Shown one piece after another: positions 39,326 through 48,169 of a DNA stretch of 64,000 bases. This stretch comes from Lentibacillus amyloliquefaciens. GTDB lineage: Bacteria > Bacillota > Bacilli > Bacillales > Amphibacillaceae. The notes under the pieces are model-generated. The model searched no databases and was not told the origin of the DNA. It was given only the letters and a program-made list of their open reading frames with translations. The stretch covers positions 2,170,001-2,234,000 of the forward strand of contig NZ_CP013862.1 in assembly GCF_001307805.1 (NCBI RefSeq), written 5' to 3'. Numbering within the stretch: position 1 is the first letter of the stretch; the number at the start of each line of letters is the position of its first letter. The position numbers were made by a program, and so were the translations under genes.

Positions 39326-39453
39326 TGTAATCCCTCTTAGTAGTATTTTTGTTTCTTCTTTCCTGTTCAACTCGGGAATGAACGACTTCTATTCAAGAAT
39401 GGCGCCCGTTTGGTGAACATTGGTTCTGCATAGAATTTAAACTTTCACCTTTT

Positions 39454-40416
39454 TTAACGATTTAAACTTTCAATAAATTCTTTCGATTCCTCTGCTATTC
39501 GCCCATACTCAATATTATGAATATAGTGAGACGAATCTAACTCGATTAGTCTCGCGTTATCATTCTTATTACTAAAATTATTTTGGATTTCAATCCACCT
39601 TTTTTCATCAAAGCCTGTTTCTTGACCATTTGATGAAAACAAAAGTATAGGTACACTTGGTGTTCCAGCTTCTTTGACTTTTTGTGCATTTGCTTTAATA
39701 TTTTTTATTTCATTGATCATATCTTTAGTCGATGTTCTTCGATAAAAAATGGCTTTGTATAATTCTTTCTCCTCATCTGTCAACGTCCCATATTTTATTG
39801 CATCACTTTCAGATAGGTTCGTAATCCATCTAGTTAATCCTGTATTTGCAGCAAAAGCACCTAACCGAACAAGCGACATATTAATATCAAAATTCTCATA
39901 CGCAGCGGGAACAGCCATATCTAATCCAATGATTGCTTTTATTTCATCAGGGTAAACTTGCGCCCAGTTTAAGGCTTCAATGCCAGACATAGAATGAGGA
40001 AATAAAATATAAGGACCTTCAACTCCTGACTTTAAAAGAGCTTCTCTTGTTTCGGATAGAATTGTATCAATGTCTCGATCAGTATCTGTGACTTCGCTAA
40101 ATCCATAACCTGCCTTTTCAATAACAACAATTCTATATTTATCACTTAACAAGGAATAAAGTGATTTAAAATCTAATACAGGTGAACTCGTGCCACCACC
40201 AGACATAAAAACTAGTGTTTCTTCTCCATTTCCTTCTGTATAAACGTGCATTTGATGACCATTAACTTCTACAAGTTGTCCAGTCGGAACAAATAGTTCC
40301 TCTTCTTTTGATAACTGTATTTTATGATTAATAAAGCTCACGGAAAGAATCAACACAAAAATTGAAATAATCCCCGTAAATATTATCAGCATAAGACGTT
40401 TAAATCTTTTTCTCAT
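39454..40416 (-). CDS. Membrane-anchored alpha/beta hydrolase
   Basis: A 320-residue protein with an N-terminal transmembrane anchor (LMLIIFTGIISIFVLILSVSF) and an alpha/beta hydrolase fold outside the membrane. HSMSG carries the nucleophile Ser, the oxyanion region is VFMSGGGTSSPVLDF, and the catalytic His is probably in SSHYIHN near the end. Substrate is unknown. ATG at 40416 has AGGTGGGG upstream. Low GC compared with the conserved flanks. Confidence 0.85.
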   Translation of the reverse strand: MRKRFKRLMLIIFTGIISIFVLILSVSFINHKIQLSKEEELFVPTGQLVEVNGHQMHVYTEGNGEETLVFMSGGGTSSPVLDFKSLYSLLSDKYRIVVIEKAGYGFSEVTDTDRDIDTILSETREALLKSGVEGPYILFPHSMSGIEALNWAQVYPDEIKAIIGLDMAVPAAYENFDINMSLVRLGAFAANTGLTRWITNLSESDAIKYGTLTDEEKELYKAIFYRRTSTKDMINEIKNIKANAQKVKEAGTPSVPILLFSSNGQETGFDEKRWIEIQNNFSNKNDNARLIELDSSHYIHNIEYGRIAEESKEFIESLNR

Positions 40417-40507
40417 ATTCCCCACCTATAATTTTAATTCTGTTTTCACGTTAGTACGATTACAAAAGAAATGCTTCGTTGTTTAGCAATTTATTTATTT
40501 CCTTACT

Positions 40508-40529
40508 CAACAATCTGGCCCGATTGTTG
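40508..40529. repeat. Palindromic GGCCC-core motif
   Basis: CAACAATC, six bases (TGGCCC), GATTGTTG form a perfect 8-bp inverted repeat upstream of the hydrolase gene. Related degenerate sequences with a GGCGC core occur between the small genes at 36733, 36760, 37055, 38905 and 39400. Confidence 0.6.
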
Positions 40530-41016
40530 CATAAAGCTTGAAACCCAAAATGTTCAATTTAAGACCAATTCGTTACAACCTTAAACCTTATTTTAACACA
40601 AATACTCAGAATATCTGGTTAATATTTTTAAAACACATCTCTATTTTTGCACAATGCACGCTAAATCATCACTTATGTAAAATGTGTTTTAGCAAAGCAA
40701 TTTCGACCCGTTTTATCAATATTTTTAGAGCAAGACAATATTTATTGTCGCTTTGTTATTTTTGGTGCTAATACGGTTGATAAAATGGTTGACTAATTTA
40801 TCAAAACATTCTTATGCCAGTAAAATATAGCCGCTAATTATTATTTTCTCCACCATAAGTGAACTACTTAGCCTAATATGCCCGCTCCTTTTTTGTGAAT
40901 CCTTATTCCATACGTTCCTTCATGTCGCATAACTTGTTTGCACAATCCGTGTGGCATATACTTGAGATTATGACTAATTTCGCATCAGCCAACTTTTTTT
41001 AACAGGAGCGAACCAC
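40530..41016. other. AT-rich gap upstream of the MFS gene
   Basis: Nearly 500 nt without a convincing gene on either strand. It is AT-rich and holds only short random frames. The last 40 bases include the ribosome binding site CAGGAG of the MFS gene. I see no hairpin, repeat or RNA feature I can support. Confidence 0.6.
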
Positions 41017-42180
41017 ATGTCCAATGCGCAATCACTCACATCACTAAAAATGCTGCTATTCAGTTTCCATGCCACGAATACAATCATCCTCAGCTTTTTG
41101 CCGCTTTATTTGGAATATAAAGGGCTGAACGGCACAGAAATAGGCTGGGTGCTCGCTGTGGGTCCTTTGGCAGCGATAATTGCCCAGCCTTTCTGGGGAT
41201 ACATGAGTGATAAATATAAAACAGTCAAATATGTTCTATTAATCTGTATTTCCGGCCTTCTCGTCAGCAGTGTTGTATTTTTTCAGATGAATAGCCTCAT
41301 TGCCATTTTGCTGGCAGGTTTTGTTTTTTATTTTTTTACATCACCGATTGGCGGGCTTGGTGACAGCCTTGGTCAGCGTCGCGCTGATGATTTGAATATA
41401 TCGTTTGGAACCATCCGCACATGGGGTTCCATTGGATTTGCGATATCTTCACTTGTCATCGGACAAATTTTAACGGCAGCCGGTATCGAATATATGATCT
41501 GGCCGTATTTGTTTTTCGGCACCATTGCACTGATTGTCACGTTCAAGCTGACTGATGTGAAAGTCGAATCCGATCCGGTCCAGCTTGGAGATATCAAGAA
41601 ACTATTAGGCAATAAACCTTTTCTGCTATTTTTGTTTTTCATCATGTTTATCACGATGACACACCGGACCAGCGACAGTTTCATCGGCCTGTATATCAAG
41701 CAGCTCGGCGGAAATGAAGGGCTTGTCGGCGTTGCATGGTTTATTGGTGTTGCGAGCGAAGCACTTGTTTTTGCGCTTGCCGGCCGCTGGTTCCGCAACT
41801 ATCATACACTCATCTTTATTATCTTTGCAGGTATTGTCTATAGCGTACGCTGGTTCTTATATGCAGCGGCAAGCGACCCACTGCATATCATTTCACTGCA
41901 ATTTTTACACGGTATTACCTTTGGCGTGTTTTACCTGGCAGCACTGGATTACGTTACGCGGCTGATTCCGAGGCTCCTGCAATCAACCGGGCACCTGATG
42001 TTTTACGCGGTATTTTTCGGTATTTCCGGCATTATCGGCTCTCTCCTGGGCGGCGCGCTCATTGATTCATACGGCGGCGGCACCCTTTATGCAGTGCTTG
42101 GTTTTTCGTCAGCGATAGGGACGCTATTTCTAACTATTTATCACACAATGAAAACGAGAAGACAAATCCGTGGAATATAA
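41017..42180 (+). CDS. MFS transporter (MFS_1-like/LacY-like family)
   Basis: A 387-residue permease with about twelve transmembrane segments. Typical features are FLPLYLEYKGLNGTEIGW in the first loop and GYMSDKYKTVKYVLLI (motif A). The IRTWGSIGFAISSLVIGQ and SFIGLYIKQLGGNE segments match the nucleoside/3-phenylpropionate-like MFS group, similar to B. subtilis YwbF. The substrate cannot be assigned. ATG follows CAGGAGCG. It is convergent with the purine permease. Confidence 0.88.
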   Translation: MSNAQSLTSLKMLLFSFHATNTIILSFLPLYLEYKGLNGTEIGWVLAVGPLAAIIAQPFWGYMSDKYKTVKYVLLICISGLLVSSVVFFQMNSLIAILLAGFVFYFFTSPIGGLGDSLGQRRADDLNISFGTIRTWGSIGFAISSLVIGQILTAAGIEYMIWPYLFFGTIALIVTFKLTDVKVESDPVQLGDIKKLLGNKPFLLFLFFIMFITMTHRTSDSFIGLYIKQLGGNEGLVGVAWFIGVASEALVFALAGRWFRNYHTLIFIIFAGIVYSVRWFLYAAASDPLHIISLQFLHGITFGVFYLAALDYVTRLIPRLLQSTGHLMFYAVFFGISGIIGSLLGGALIDSYGGGTLYAVLGFSSAIGTLFLTIYHTMKTRRQIRGI

Positions 42181-42219
42181 AAAAGCGAAGCCTCTCCAAT
42201 TTGCGGCTCCGCTTTTTTT
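42178..42219. terminator. Bidirectional terminator between MFS and purine permease genes
   Basis: AAAAAGCGAAGCC and GGCTCCGCTTTTTTT form a stem with one mismatch, flanked by A and T tracts, between the two convergent genes. It serves both transcripts. Confidence 0.9.
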
Positions 42220-42220
42220 A

Positions 42221-43555
42221 TTAACTCAAGAAGATAAAATACAAAATAAATATGACAAACAGAACATACATGACCGGGTTGATTTCTTTAATGCGCCCTT
42301 TTAAAATCATCGTGATTGGATAGAAAATAAAGCCCATGGCAATACCGGTCGCGATACTGTATGCAAGCGGCATCGTGACAACAGTCAAAAATGCCGGTAC
42401 AGCAATTTCAAATTGATCCCAGTCAATATTTTTTAATGAAGCTGCCATCATAACACCTACGATAATCAGCGCAGGTGCGGTCACTTCTGCTGTTACAACG
42501 CTCAATAGCGGAGAAAAGAACAAGGCCAGAATGAAAAACCCTGCCGTCACAACCGATGCAAATCCGGTTCGCCCGCCAGCTCCAACCCCGGCTGTTGATT
42601 CAATATACGACGTTGTAGTGGATGTGCCGATAACCGCTCCGGCAACCGTTGCAGCTGAGTCGGAAATCAATGCTCTTCCGGCACGCGGCAATTTATTATC
42701 CTTCATCAGTCCAGCCTGGTTGGCAACTGCCACAAGGGTTCCTGCGGTGTCAAAGAAATCAACGAATAAAAATGTCAGAATAACAACAAGCATTTCAATC
42801 GTAAAAATGTCACCAAAATGTATGAATGCCTGACCGAATGTTGGTGCCACACTCGGTACTTCACCGACAATCCCGCCGATGCCTGATGGCGGTTCAATCA
42901 GCCCCGTCAGCATACCGGCAACGGCTGTTATAATCATCCCGTAAAAAATGCCGCCTTTAATGTTCAGGCTAAGTAAAACAACTGAAATGACAATCCCGAA
43001 AACCGCCAAGAGTACGGTCGGCGAGGTCAAATTACCTAAAGTCACTAACGTTGCATCATCCCCGACAATGATTCCGGAATTCTGAAAACCGATAAAAGCA
43101 ATATAAACACCAATTCCGGCACCGACTGCCATTTTAAGGTTGCCTGGAATCGCGTTAATGACCTTTTCCCGCAAGCCGGTTAACGTCAATACAATAAAAA
43201 TGAGTCCCGAAGCCAAAACGCCGGCCAGCGCAGTTTCCCAAGGTATTCCAAACCCCAGCACCACTGTATAGGAGAAAAAGGCATTCAGCCCCATCCCGGG
43301 TGCCAGAGCAATCGGATATTTTGCAAAAAGCCCCATGATTAACGTACCGATGGCAGCAGCGATCGCAGTAGCCGTGAATACAGCCCCCTGATCGATTCGA
43401 GTGACCCCTTCAGGCAGCTCTTCAATACCGACCAGTGCGAGTGTGGACGGGTTTACAAATAAAATATAAGCCATGGCCAAAAATGTTGTCATTCCAGCCA
43501 TGAATTCCTGTCTGTAATTCGTGCCTAATTCTTCGAAGCGAAAATAATTTTTCAT
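42221..43555 (-). CDS. pbuG: NCS2 family purine permease (guanine/hypoxanthine, PbuG-like)
   Basis: A 444-residue permease of the AzgA/NCS2 class with about 12-14 membrane segments. It begins RFEELGTNYRQEFMAGMTTFLAMAYI-like (seen as NYRQEFMAGMTTFLAMAY) and contains ALAPGMGLNAFFSYTVV and the GTSTTTSYIESTAGVGAGG motif, both typical of the guanine/hypoxanthine transporter group. ATG follows GGAGGATAGC. The gene sits between guaA and the MFS gene and is under its own guanine riboswitch, as pbuG is in B. subtilis. Confidence 0.93.
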   Translation of the reverse strand: MKNYFRFEELGTNYRQEFMAGMTTFLAMAYILFVNPSTLALVGIEELPEGVTRIDQGAVFTATAIAAAIGTLIMGLFAKYPIALAPGMGLNAFFSYTVVLGFGIPWETALAGVLASGLIFIVLTLTGLREKVINAIPGNLKMAVGAGIGVYIAFIGFQNSGIIVGDDATLVTLGNLTSPTVLLAVFGIVISVVLLSLNIKGGIFYGMIITAVAGMLTGLIEPPSGIGGIVGEVPSVAPTFGQAFIHFGDIFTIEMLVVILTFLFVDFFDTAGTLVAVANQAGLMKDNKLPRAGRALISDSAATVAGAVIGTSTTTSYIESTAGVGAGGRTGFASVVTAGFFILALFFSPLLSVVTAEVTAPALIIVGVMMAASLKNIDWDQFEIAVPAFLTVVTMPLAYSIATGIAMGFIFYPITMILKGRIKEINPVMYVLFVIFILYFIFLS

Positions 43556-43629
43556 TTGCTATCCTCCAAACCTTCCCGGGGCTTTTAGTTAAAAGTTGTT
43601 ATCTATGGTGATGAGAGCTGCTTTTCGAA

Positions 43630-43676
43630 CCGCTGTAGGCAGACGCTTTCCCGTTGGTGTCGCCGCCTTCCGCTCC
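43630..43676 (-). repeat. R3-like fragment in permease leader
   Basis: The minus strand holds GGAGCGGAAGGCGGCGACAC, then GGGAAAGCGTCTGCC and CAGCGG. These match the ends of the R3 family, with a divergent centre. It lies in the leader between terminator and start codon, echoing the position of R3 in the purE leader. Confidence 0.5.
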
Positions 43677-43740
43677 TTCAAAAAAAGCAACAATCAACGC
43701 GAAAACCGTCCTGTAGAAATAGCCTTCGCCAAAAATTCAA

Positions 43741-43771
43741 AAATAAAAACACTCCTGACGGGGCAAGAGTG
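43741..43771 (-). terminator. Riboswitch-linked terminator before the purine permease
   Basis: On the minus strand CACTCTTG pairs with CAGGAGTG around CCCCGT and runs into TTTTTATTTTT. It lies 60 nt after the aptamer and is the likely off-state hairpin. Confidence 0.85.
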
Positions 43772-43833
43772 CGAACAAAGCAAGAAAAAGCAATCTGAAG
43801 AAACATTAAAATGTTCACATCATGTACTCAATC

Positions 43834-43901
43834 CTGCGTAGTCAGACCATTTACGGTGATCCGGTAGAAACTCTTGGGCCGTATTCCCCAAATTATACGC
43901 A
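43834..43901 (-). ncRNA. Purine riboswitch aptamer (guanine class) of the permease gene
   Basis: The minus strand has P1 TGCGTA with TACGCA, P2 TTGGG with CCCAAG, P3 around GGATCACCGTAAATGGTC, and the conserved GTTTCTACC and CGTAAATG residues. The ligand-contact base is C (GACTACG), so guanine or hypoxanthine is the expected ligand. Confidence 0.93.
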
Positions 43902-43920
43902 TATATGAAATTATATAAAT

Positions 43921-43949
43921 AGCCTACTACAATAATACGATATCGTCAA
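43921..43949 (-). promoter_or_regulatory. Purine permease promoter
   Basis: TTGACG (43944-43949) and TAGGCT (43921-43926) are 17 bases apart on the minus strand, 20 bases before the aptamer. The -10 is imperfect, but position and spacing are right. Confidence 0.65.
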
Positions 43950-43953
43950 CTTA

Positions 43954-43966
43954 AAAAACGAACATT
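43954..43966 (+). promoter_or_regulatory. PurBox-like sequence before the permease promoter
   Basis: AAAAACGAACATT differs from the PurBox consensus AWWWCCGAACWWT at one position. It lies just upstream of the -35 region. A clear second box is not seen, so PurR control is possible but less certain than for the pur operon. Confidence 0.55.
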
Positions 43967-43993
43967 AAATGTTTTTTTATGTCTTATTATTCG

Positions 43994-45529
43994 TTATTCC
44001 CACTCGATTGTTGCCGGCGGTTTGCTCGTCACATCATAAACAACACGGTTAATATGCTCAACATCATTCACGAGACGCGTTGATATTTTTTCCAGAACAT
44101 CCCATGGAATGCGCGCCCAGTCTGATGTCATCCCATCAACGGACGTCACTGCTCTTATTCCAATCGTGTAGTCATATGTGCGTGCATCTCCCATGACACC
44201 GACACTGCGGATATCCGGAAGAACGGTAAAGTATTGCCAAATGTCCCGTTCCAGACCCGCAGCCGCAATTTCCTCACGCAGGATCGCATCCGATTCACGG
44301 ACAATTTTAAGTTTTTCCTCAGTCACTTCACCCAGGACCCGAATAGCAAGTCCCGGACCTGGGAACGGTTGCCGCCACACGATGTTTTCCGGCAGACCAA
44401 GCTGCAAGCCGAGCTCTCTTACTTCATCTTTAAACAATGTGTTCAGCGGTTCAATCAGTTCAAATTGCATATCATCCGGCAGTCCGCCGACATTATGGTG
44501 TGACTTGATCGTCTGGGCAGTTTCCGTTCCGCTTTCGATAACATCTGTGTAAAGGGTTCCCTGTGCCAAAAAATCAATATCTTTTAGTTTGTCCGCTTCA
44601 TCATCAAAAACATATATGAATTCGTTGCCGATAATTTTCCGTTTCTGTTCCGGATCATCGACGCCTTTTAATTTTGACAAAAACCGATCAGCTGCATCGA
44701 TTTTGATAAAATTCATATCAAAATCATCCTGGAACGTTGCGGTCACTTCTTCCGCTTCATTTTTCCTGAGTAGGCCATGATCAACGAATATACATGTCAG
44801 CTGATTTCCAATTGCTTTATGGATAAGTGCTGCGACAACAGATGAATCAACACCGCCGCTTAAAGCACATAGCACTTTCCGGTCGCCAACCTGCTGACGG
44901 ATATTGGTAACTTCCATCTCGATGAAATTCGCAATCGTCCAATCACCTTCGCAGCCACACACATCGTAAACAAAGCTCCTTAGCACCTCGTGGCCATATT
45001 CTGAGTGACGCACTTCAGGGTGAAACTGCACACCGTACAACCCGCGCTCTGCATTACTCATAGCGGCAATTGGCGTTGAAGGACTCGTTGCATCTGTCCG
45101 GAAATTTTCAGGAGACTTGATAACCTTATCCCCATGGCTCATCCAAACTGTTTGCTTAGCCGGGGTGCCGTCTAACAATTCCGGATTCTGGTTTAAATTA
45201 ATTTCCGCTTTGCCATACTCACGATTCGATGTTTTGGAAACCTCACCATCAAAATGCAGAGCCATCAACTGCATACCATAACATATGCCAAATACCGGAA
45301 TTCCCAATTCAAAAATTGCTGGATCACAGCGAAAACTATTGTCATCATAGACACTGTGCGGTCCGCCTGACAGAATAATTCCTTTTGGATTCATGTCCTT
45401 TACTTCGCTGACTGTTATCTGGTGTGAGTGCAATTCACTGTAAACACCATGTTCCCTGATACGTCTTGTAATCAGCTGGTTATACTGGCTGCCAAAATCC
45501 AGAACTAAAATCATTTCGCTTTGTTCCAT
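43994..45529 (-). CDS. guaA: GMP synthase (glutamine-hydrolysing) GuaA
   Basis: The 511-residue enzyme converts XMP to GMP. The N-terminal glutaminase domain has the nucleophile in [13 protein letters not shown] and His-Glu in VQFHPEVRH. The ATP pyrophosphatase P loop is [17 protein letters not shown], and the C-terminal dimerisation domain ends [12 protein letters not shown], as in all GuaA. ATG at 45529 has AGGAG upstream. It is preceded by its own guanine riboswitch, a feedback design in which the end product limits its own synthesis. Confidence 0.98.
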   Translation of the reverse strand: MEQSEMILVLDFGSQYNQLITRRIREHGVYSELHSHQITVSEVKDMNPKGIILSGGPHSVYDDNSFRCDPAIFELGIPVFGICYGMQLMALHFDGEVSKTSNREYGKAEINLNQNPELLDGTPAKQTVWMSHGDKVIKSPENFRTDATSPSTPIAAMSNAERGLYGVQFHPEVRHSEYGHEVLRSFVYDVCGCEGDWTIANFIEMEVTNIRQQVGDRKVLCALSGGVDSSVVAALIHKAIGNQLTCIFVDHGLLRKNEAEEVTATFQDDFDMNFIKIDAADRFLSKLKGVDDPEQKRKIIGNEFIYVFDDEADKLKDIDFLAQGTLYTDVIESGTETAQTIKSHHNVGGLPDDMQFELIEPLNTLFKDEVRELGLQLGLPENIVWRQPFPGPGLAIRVLGEVTEEKLKIVRESDAILREEIAAAGLERDIWQYFTVLPDIRSVGVMGDARTYDYTIGIRAVTSVDGMTSDWARIPWDVLEKISTRLVNDVEHINRVVYDVTSKPPATIEWE

Positions 45530-45650
45530 TCAATTTCGCTCCTATCGTGTATTGCATTAGTGGCTTTCTTAGATTCATTTGACGGGCGGGCCTGAGAGTC
45601 TCGCACGCGTTTGTGCCACTCTTGCACGAGTTCTGTCTCGCCCTCACCTA

Positions 45651-45710
45651 TTTAAAAAACTGGACTCCCACCCGCATACAGCCTAAAACTGTACGAAGGC
45701 AGAAATCCAG
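45651..45710 (-). terminator. Riboswitch-linked terminator before guaA
   Basis: On the minus strand a 22-bp stem (CTGGATTTCTGCC with GGTGGGAGTCCAG at its base, several G-U pairs) closes a 7-nt loop and is followed by TTTTTTAAA. It lies 30 nt after the aptamer, the expected expression platform. Confidence 0.88.
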
Positions 45711-45738
45711 GTTATACGTCACGCAACCTATTGAAATC

Positions 45739-45812
45739 CGCCTTCATAGTCAGAGTATTTACGGTACTCCGGTAGAAACTTTCGATCCATATTATCGAGG
45801 ATATATGAACGG
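45739..45812 (-). ncRNA. Purine riboswitch aptamer (guanine class) of guaA
   Basis: The minus strand has P1 TTCATA with TATGAA, the conserved ATATGGATCGAAAGTTTC stretch, GTACCGTAAATAC and GACTATG. The ligand-reading base is C, indicating guanine or hypoxanthine. It is the third riboswitch of this class in the window. Confidence 0.95.
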
Positions 45813-45898
45813 CGCTAGCATTATTATTACCCGCTTAACAGAGAGCGGTCCGCAACAAAGCATAATCAGCATGCAGCGACAACTGTCTATTAGGGTAC

Positions 45899-45957
45899 GG
45901 CTTTATTCAGCGGAAAAACCGTTCCACTGAATGAAGTTTCACTTAATTTTACTAAGC
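45899..45957 (+). repeat. R1/R2-type palindromic fragment upstream of guaA
   Basis: TTATTCAGCGGAAAAACC and GGT-type centre then CCACTGAATGAAGTTTCAC form a palindrome with the CAGCGG/CCGCTGAATGAAGTTTCAC block found in R1 copies 2 and 3. No full element is present. It lies between the transglutaminase stop and the guaA promoter region. Confidence 0.55.
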
Positions 45958-45970
45958 TATACAGCATCGG

Positions 45971-48169
45971 TCAAGTCATTATTTCCTTCATTAAATTTTT
46001 CCAGGAATCGCTTAATTGGTGTATGCCCTGTTCGTTTATTTCGTTTTTATACAAAATGCGTTCATATTGATGTGTTAATTGATTCATTGCATATGTCTCA
46101 TAATGGAAGTCTATCTGTTGGGCGTACTCCCGTAATGTCTGGCCCGGGTCTTTGCCATATCCCTTATGCTTAAGCAGCACTAATAACCAATGATAGGCTT
46201 CCTGAAACGTCTTCGCATCTTGCCTCCGCTGCAATTTACGGGACAAATAAACCGTTCGCCACCGGAATCTTGTTCGGTAAATCAGCCATACTAGAAAACC
46301 AGCCGCCGGAATGGCAATCAGTACATACCACCAATTTATTTCAAAACCGCCCGAGTTACTGTCATTTTGCGCTGCTGCCGGGGCGGTCTCTTCTTCCTCA
46401 GGCATCTCTTCCTGCTGCCCCTGCGCTGACTCCTCTTCTTCAGATTCCAGCGCGCTTTCCTCACCCGTTTCATCCATGTTCATATGAAAATCTGTCAGAT
46501 TGGAAAAACCTTGTGTCGGCTCAAACGGAACCCAGCCTTGGCCCGGAAAATACACTTCCACCCATGAATGGGCGTTGGCATTTGTCACTTCATAAACATC
46601 GTAATCATCTGATGTTTCACCGTTTTCAACGACCTCTCCGCCCGTGAATCCTTTTGCCCATCGTGCCGGGATATCAAGGGAACGCAGCATAACAACCATT
46701 GAAGTTGAGTAGTTATCACAGTAGCCTGCTTTTGATTCAAACAGAAACTGATCCACATAATCCTGATCCTCTTCAGGAACAGGGACATTGCTGATCTGGT
46801 ACGTAAATCCGTTTCTGCCAAAATATGATTCAATGGAACGTGCTATATCATAGCGGTTGTCCTCATCTTGTGTGATTTCTTCCGCCAACTCAGAAACGCG
46901 ATCCGGCAGTGAATCCGGAAGCTGGGTGAAATGTTCTTTCAATTCTTGCGGGTCATCATCAGGGCTCGTTTCACGCAGCTCATCAATTGCAAACGAAGGC
47001 ATGTCATAATGAATGGTATATTGATCAAGCGGCATACTATTACCGTCCCTCTGTGCCCGGATTTCCCCGAACTGCGGATCCAACTGCAAATCTAACCTTT
47101 CCCTCTGGTCAGCTTCCACCTGATTGACGCCATATGGATAAACCAGTTTTTCCATTTGACTGTCTTCCTGAAAATCCAGCATGGTCTGCAATCTTTCCGT
47201 TTCAACAACATCATTTGCAAATGTGTCAAGCGAAATATTGCCACCGTACTGCGGCTCAAACCGGGGATCGCTCGATTTTTCCCAGCCTTTACCGGTATAG
47301 ATATCTTTCGTTTCAACGCGCCAGTAATGCTCTTCTTTCGCAGCGGCTTGAAAAACCGGCGTATAGTCCTGGACAAACGAGCCGCCCAATCTGCTGTCAT
47401 CCTCCCCGTAGCCGACTTTTTGTACGCCTCCGCCGACACCGGGGCCGCCGGCATTTTCAGCTGCACTTTGAATAAACGGAACCGGGTCAGGCCACTGTGG
47501 TCCAAACTTAGGTGCCGCATAACCGATCAATGTCGAGAATAACACAACAGATATAAGCGGAATCGCCCACATAGGCGCTTTTTTCGCCCAGGAAATGCTG
47601 ATTGATTCTTTGCTGATTTCCTTGGAAAAGTTTGACAAACCCAAGGCCGCAAACGACACGATAAACGTCCGGACAATGGCGCCATCAGCTTCGTATGGTG
47701 TGAATGTATCTAAGAGACTTACATAAATGAATGTCAAAAGTGCAAAAACAAAGACACGCTTCATGACAATAAACCAATAATACAATAAATAGCTCAGCAT
47801 CCAAATCAGCACTAAAAATAACATGCTTCGGAATAATGGCGTCAGTTCATACCATTGCTGAGAAAAGAGCGCATTAAGATTAAAGCCGACTTCCGCCAGA
47901 AACTGCTTCACCCAAGTTATGCTGAATATTGTCGGTGTCATAAACAGGCTGTCAAGAATAAATATGAGACCCAAGCCTTTCAGCGGCATCGACAGCCACC
48001 ATTTAACACCGAGCAGTGAAATAAAAAAGCAAAACAGTGTATATAAAATAAACACAGTCATGTTCGTCACTTCACCGATCTGATTGACCGGGTAAAGCCA
48101 CTCCATAAATAAAATAAACGCACAAATATATAAAAGTGAGGTGTAGAAAAATGGGGTTTTGGCATTCAT
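45971..48169 (-). CDS. yebA: Transglutaminase-like membrane protein (YebA)
   Basis: A 732-residue membrane protein. At least five N-terminal transmembrane helices (to about residue 220) precede an extracytoplasmic transglutaminase core with catalytic Cys in AGYCDNYSTSMVVML, His in ANAHSWVEVYFPG and the Asp/Glu region GWVPFEPTQGF. A low-complexity acidic linker (EEEESAQGQQEEMPEEEET) leads to a last helix and a DUF4129-type C-terminal tail. The trio with DUF58 and MoxR genes is conserved. Its biological role is unclear. The start overlaps the DUF58 stop. Confidence 0.92.
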   Translation of the reverse strand: MNAKTPFFYTSLLYICAFILFMEWLYPVNQIGEVTNMTVFILYTLFCFFISLLGVKWWLSMPLKGLGLIFILDSLFMTPTIFSITWVKQFLAEVGFNLNALFSQQWYELTPLFRSMLFLVLIWMLSYLLYYWFIVMKRVFVFALLTFIYVSLLDTFTPYEADGAIVRTFIVSFAALGLSNFSKEISKESISISWAKKAPMWAIPLISVVLFSTLIGYAAPKFGPQWPDPVPFIQSAAENAGGPGVGGGVQKVGYGEDDSRLGGSFVQDYTPVFQAAAKEEHYWRVETKDIYTGKGWEKSSDPRFEPQYGGNISLDTFANDVVETERLQTMLDFQEDSQMEKLVYPYGVNQVEADQRERLDLQLDPQFGEIRAQRDGNSMPLDQYTIHYDMPSFAIDELRETSPDDDPQELKEHFTQLPDSLPDRVSELAEEITQDEDNRYDIARSIESYFGRNGFTYQISNVPVPEEDQDYVDQFLFESKAGYCDNYSTSMVVMLRSLDIPARWAKGFTGGEVVENGETSDDYDVYEVTNANAHSWVEVYFPGQGWVPFEPTQGFSNLTDFHMNMDETGEESALESEEEESAQGQQEEMPEEEETAPAAAQNDSNSGGFEINWWYVLIAIPAAGFLVWLIYRTRFRWRTVYLSRKLQRRQDAKTFQEAYHWLLVLLKHKGYGKDPGQTLREYAQQIDFHYETYAMNQLTHQYERILYKNEINEQGIHQLSDSWKNLMKEIMT

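Noticed and set aside
42531..42833. Plus-strand frame of 100 codons opposite the purine permease
   Set aside because: Antisense shadow; Ala/Pro/Thr-rich composition reflects the complement of membrane-helix codons.
45613..45930. Plus-strand frame of 105 codons upstream of guaA
   Set aside because: It runs antisense through the riboswitch aptamer and terminator, whose conservation is explained by RNA structure.
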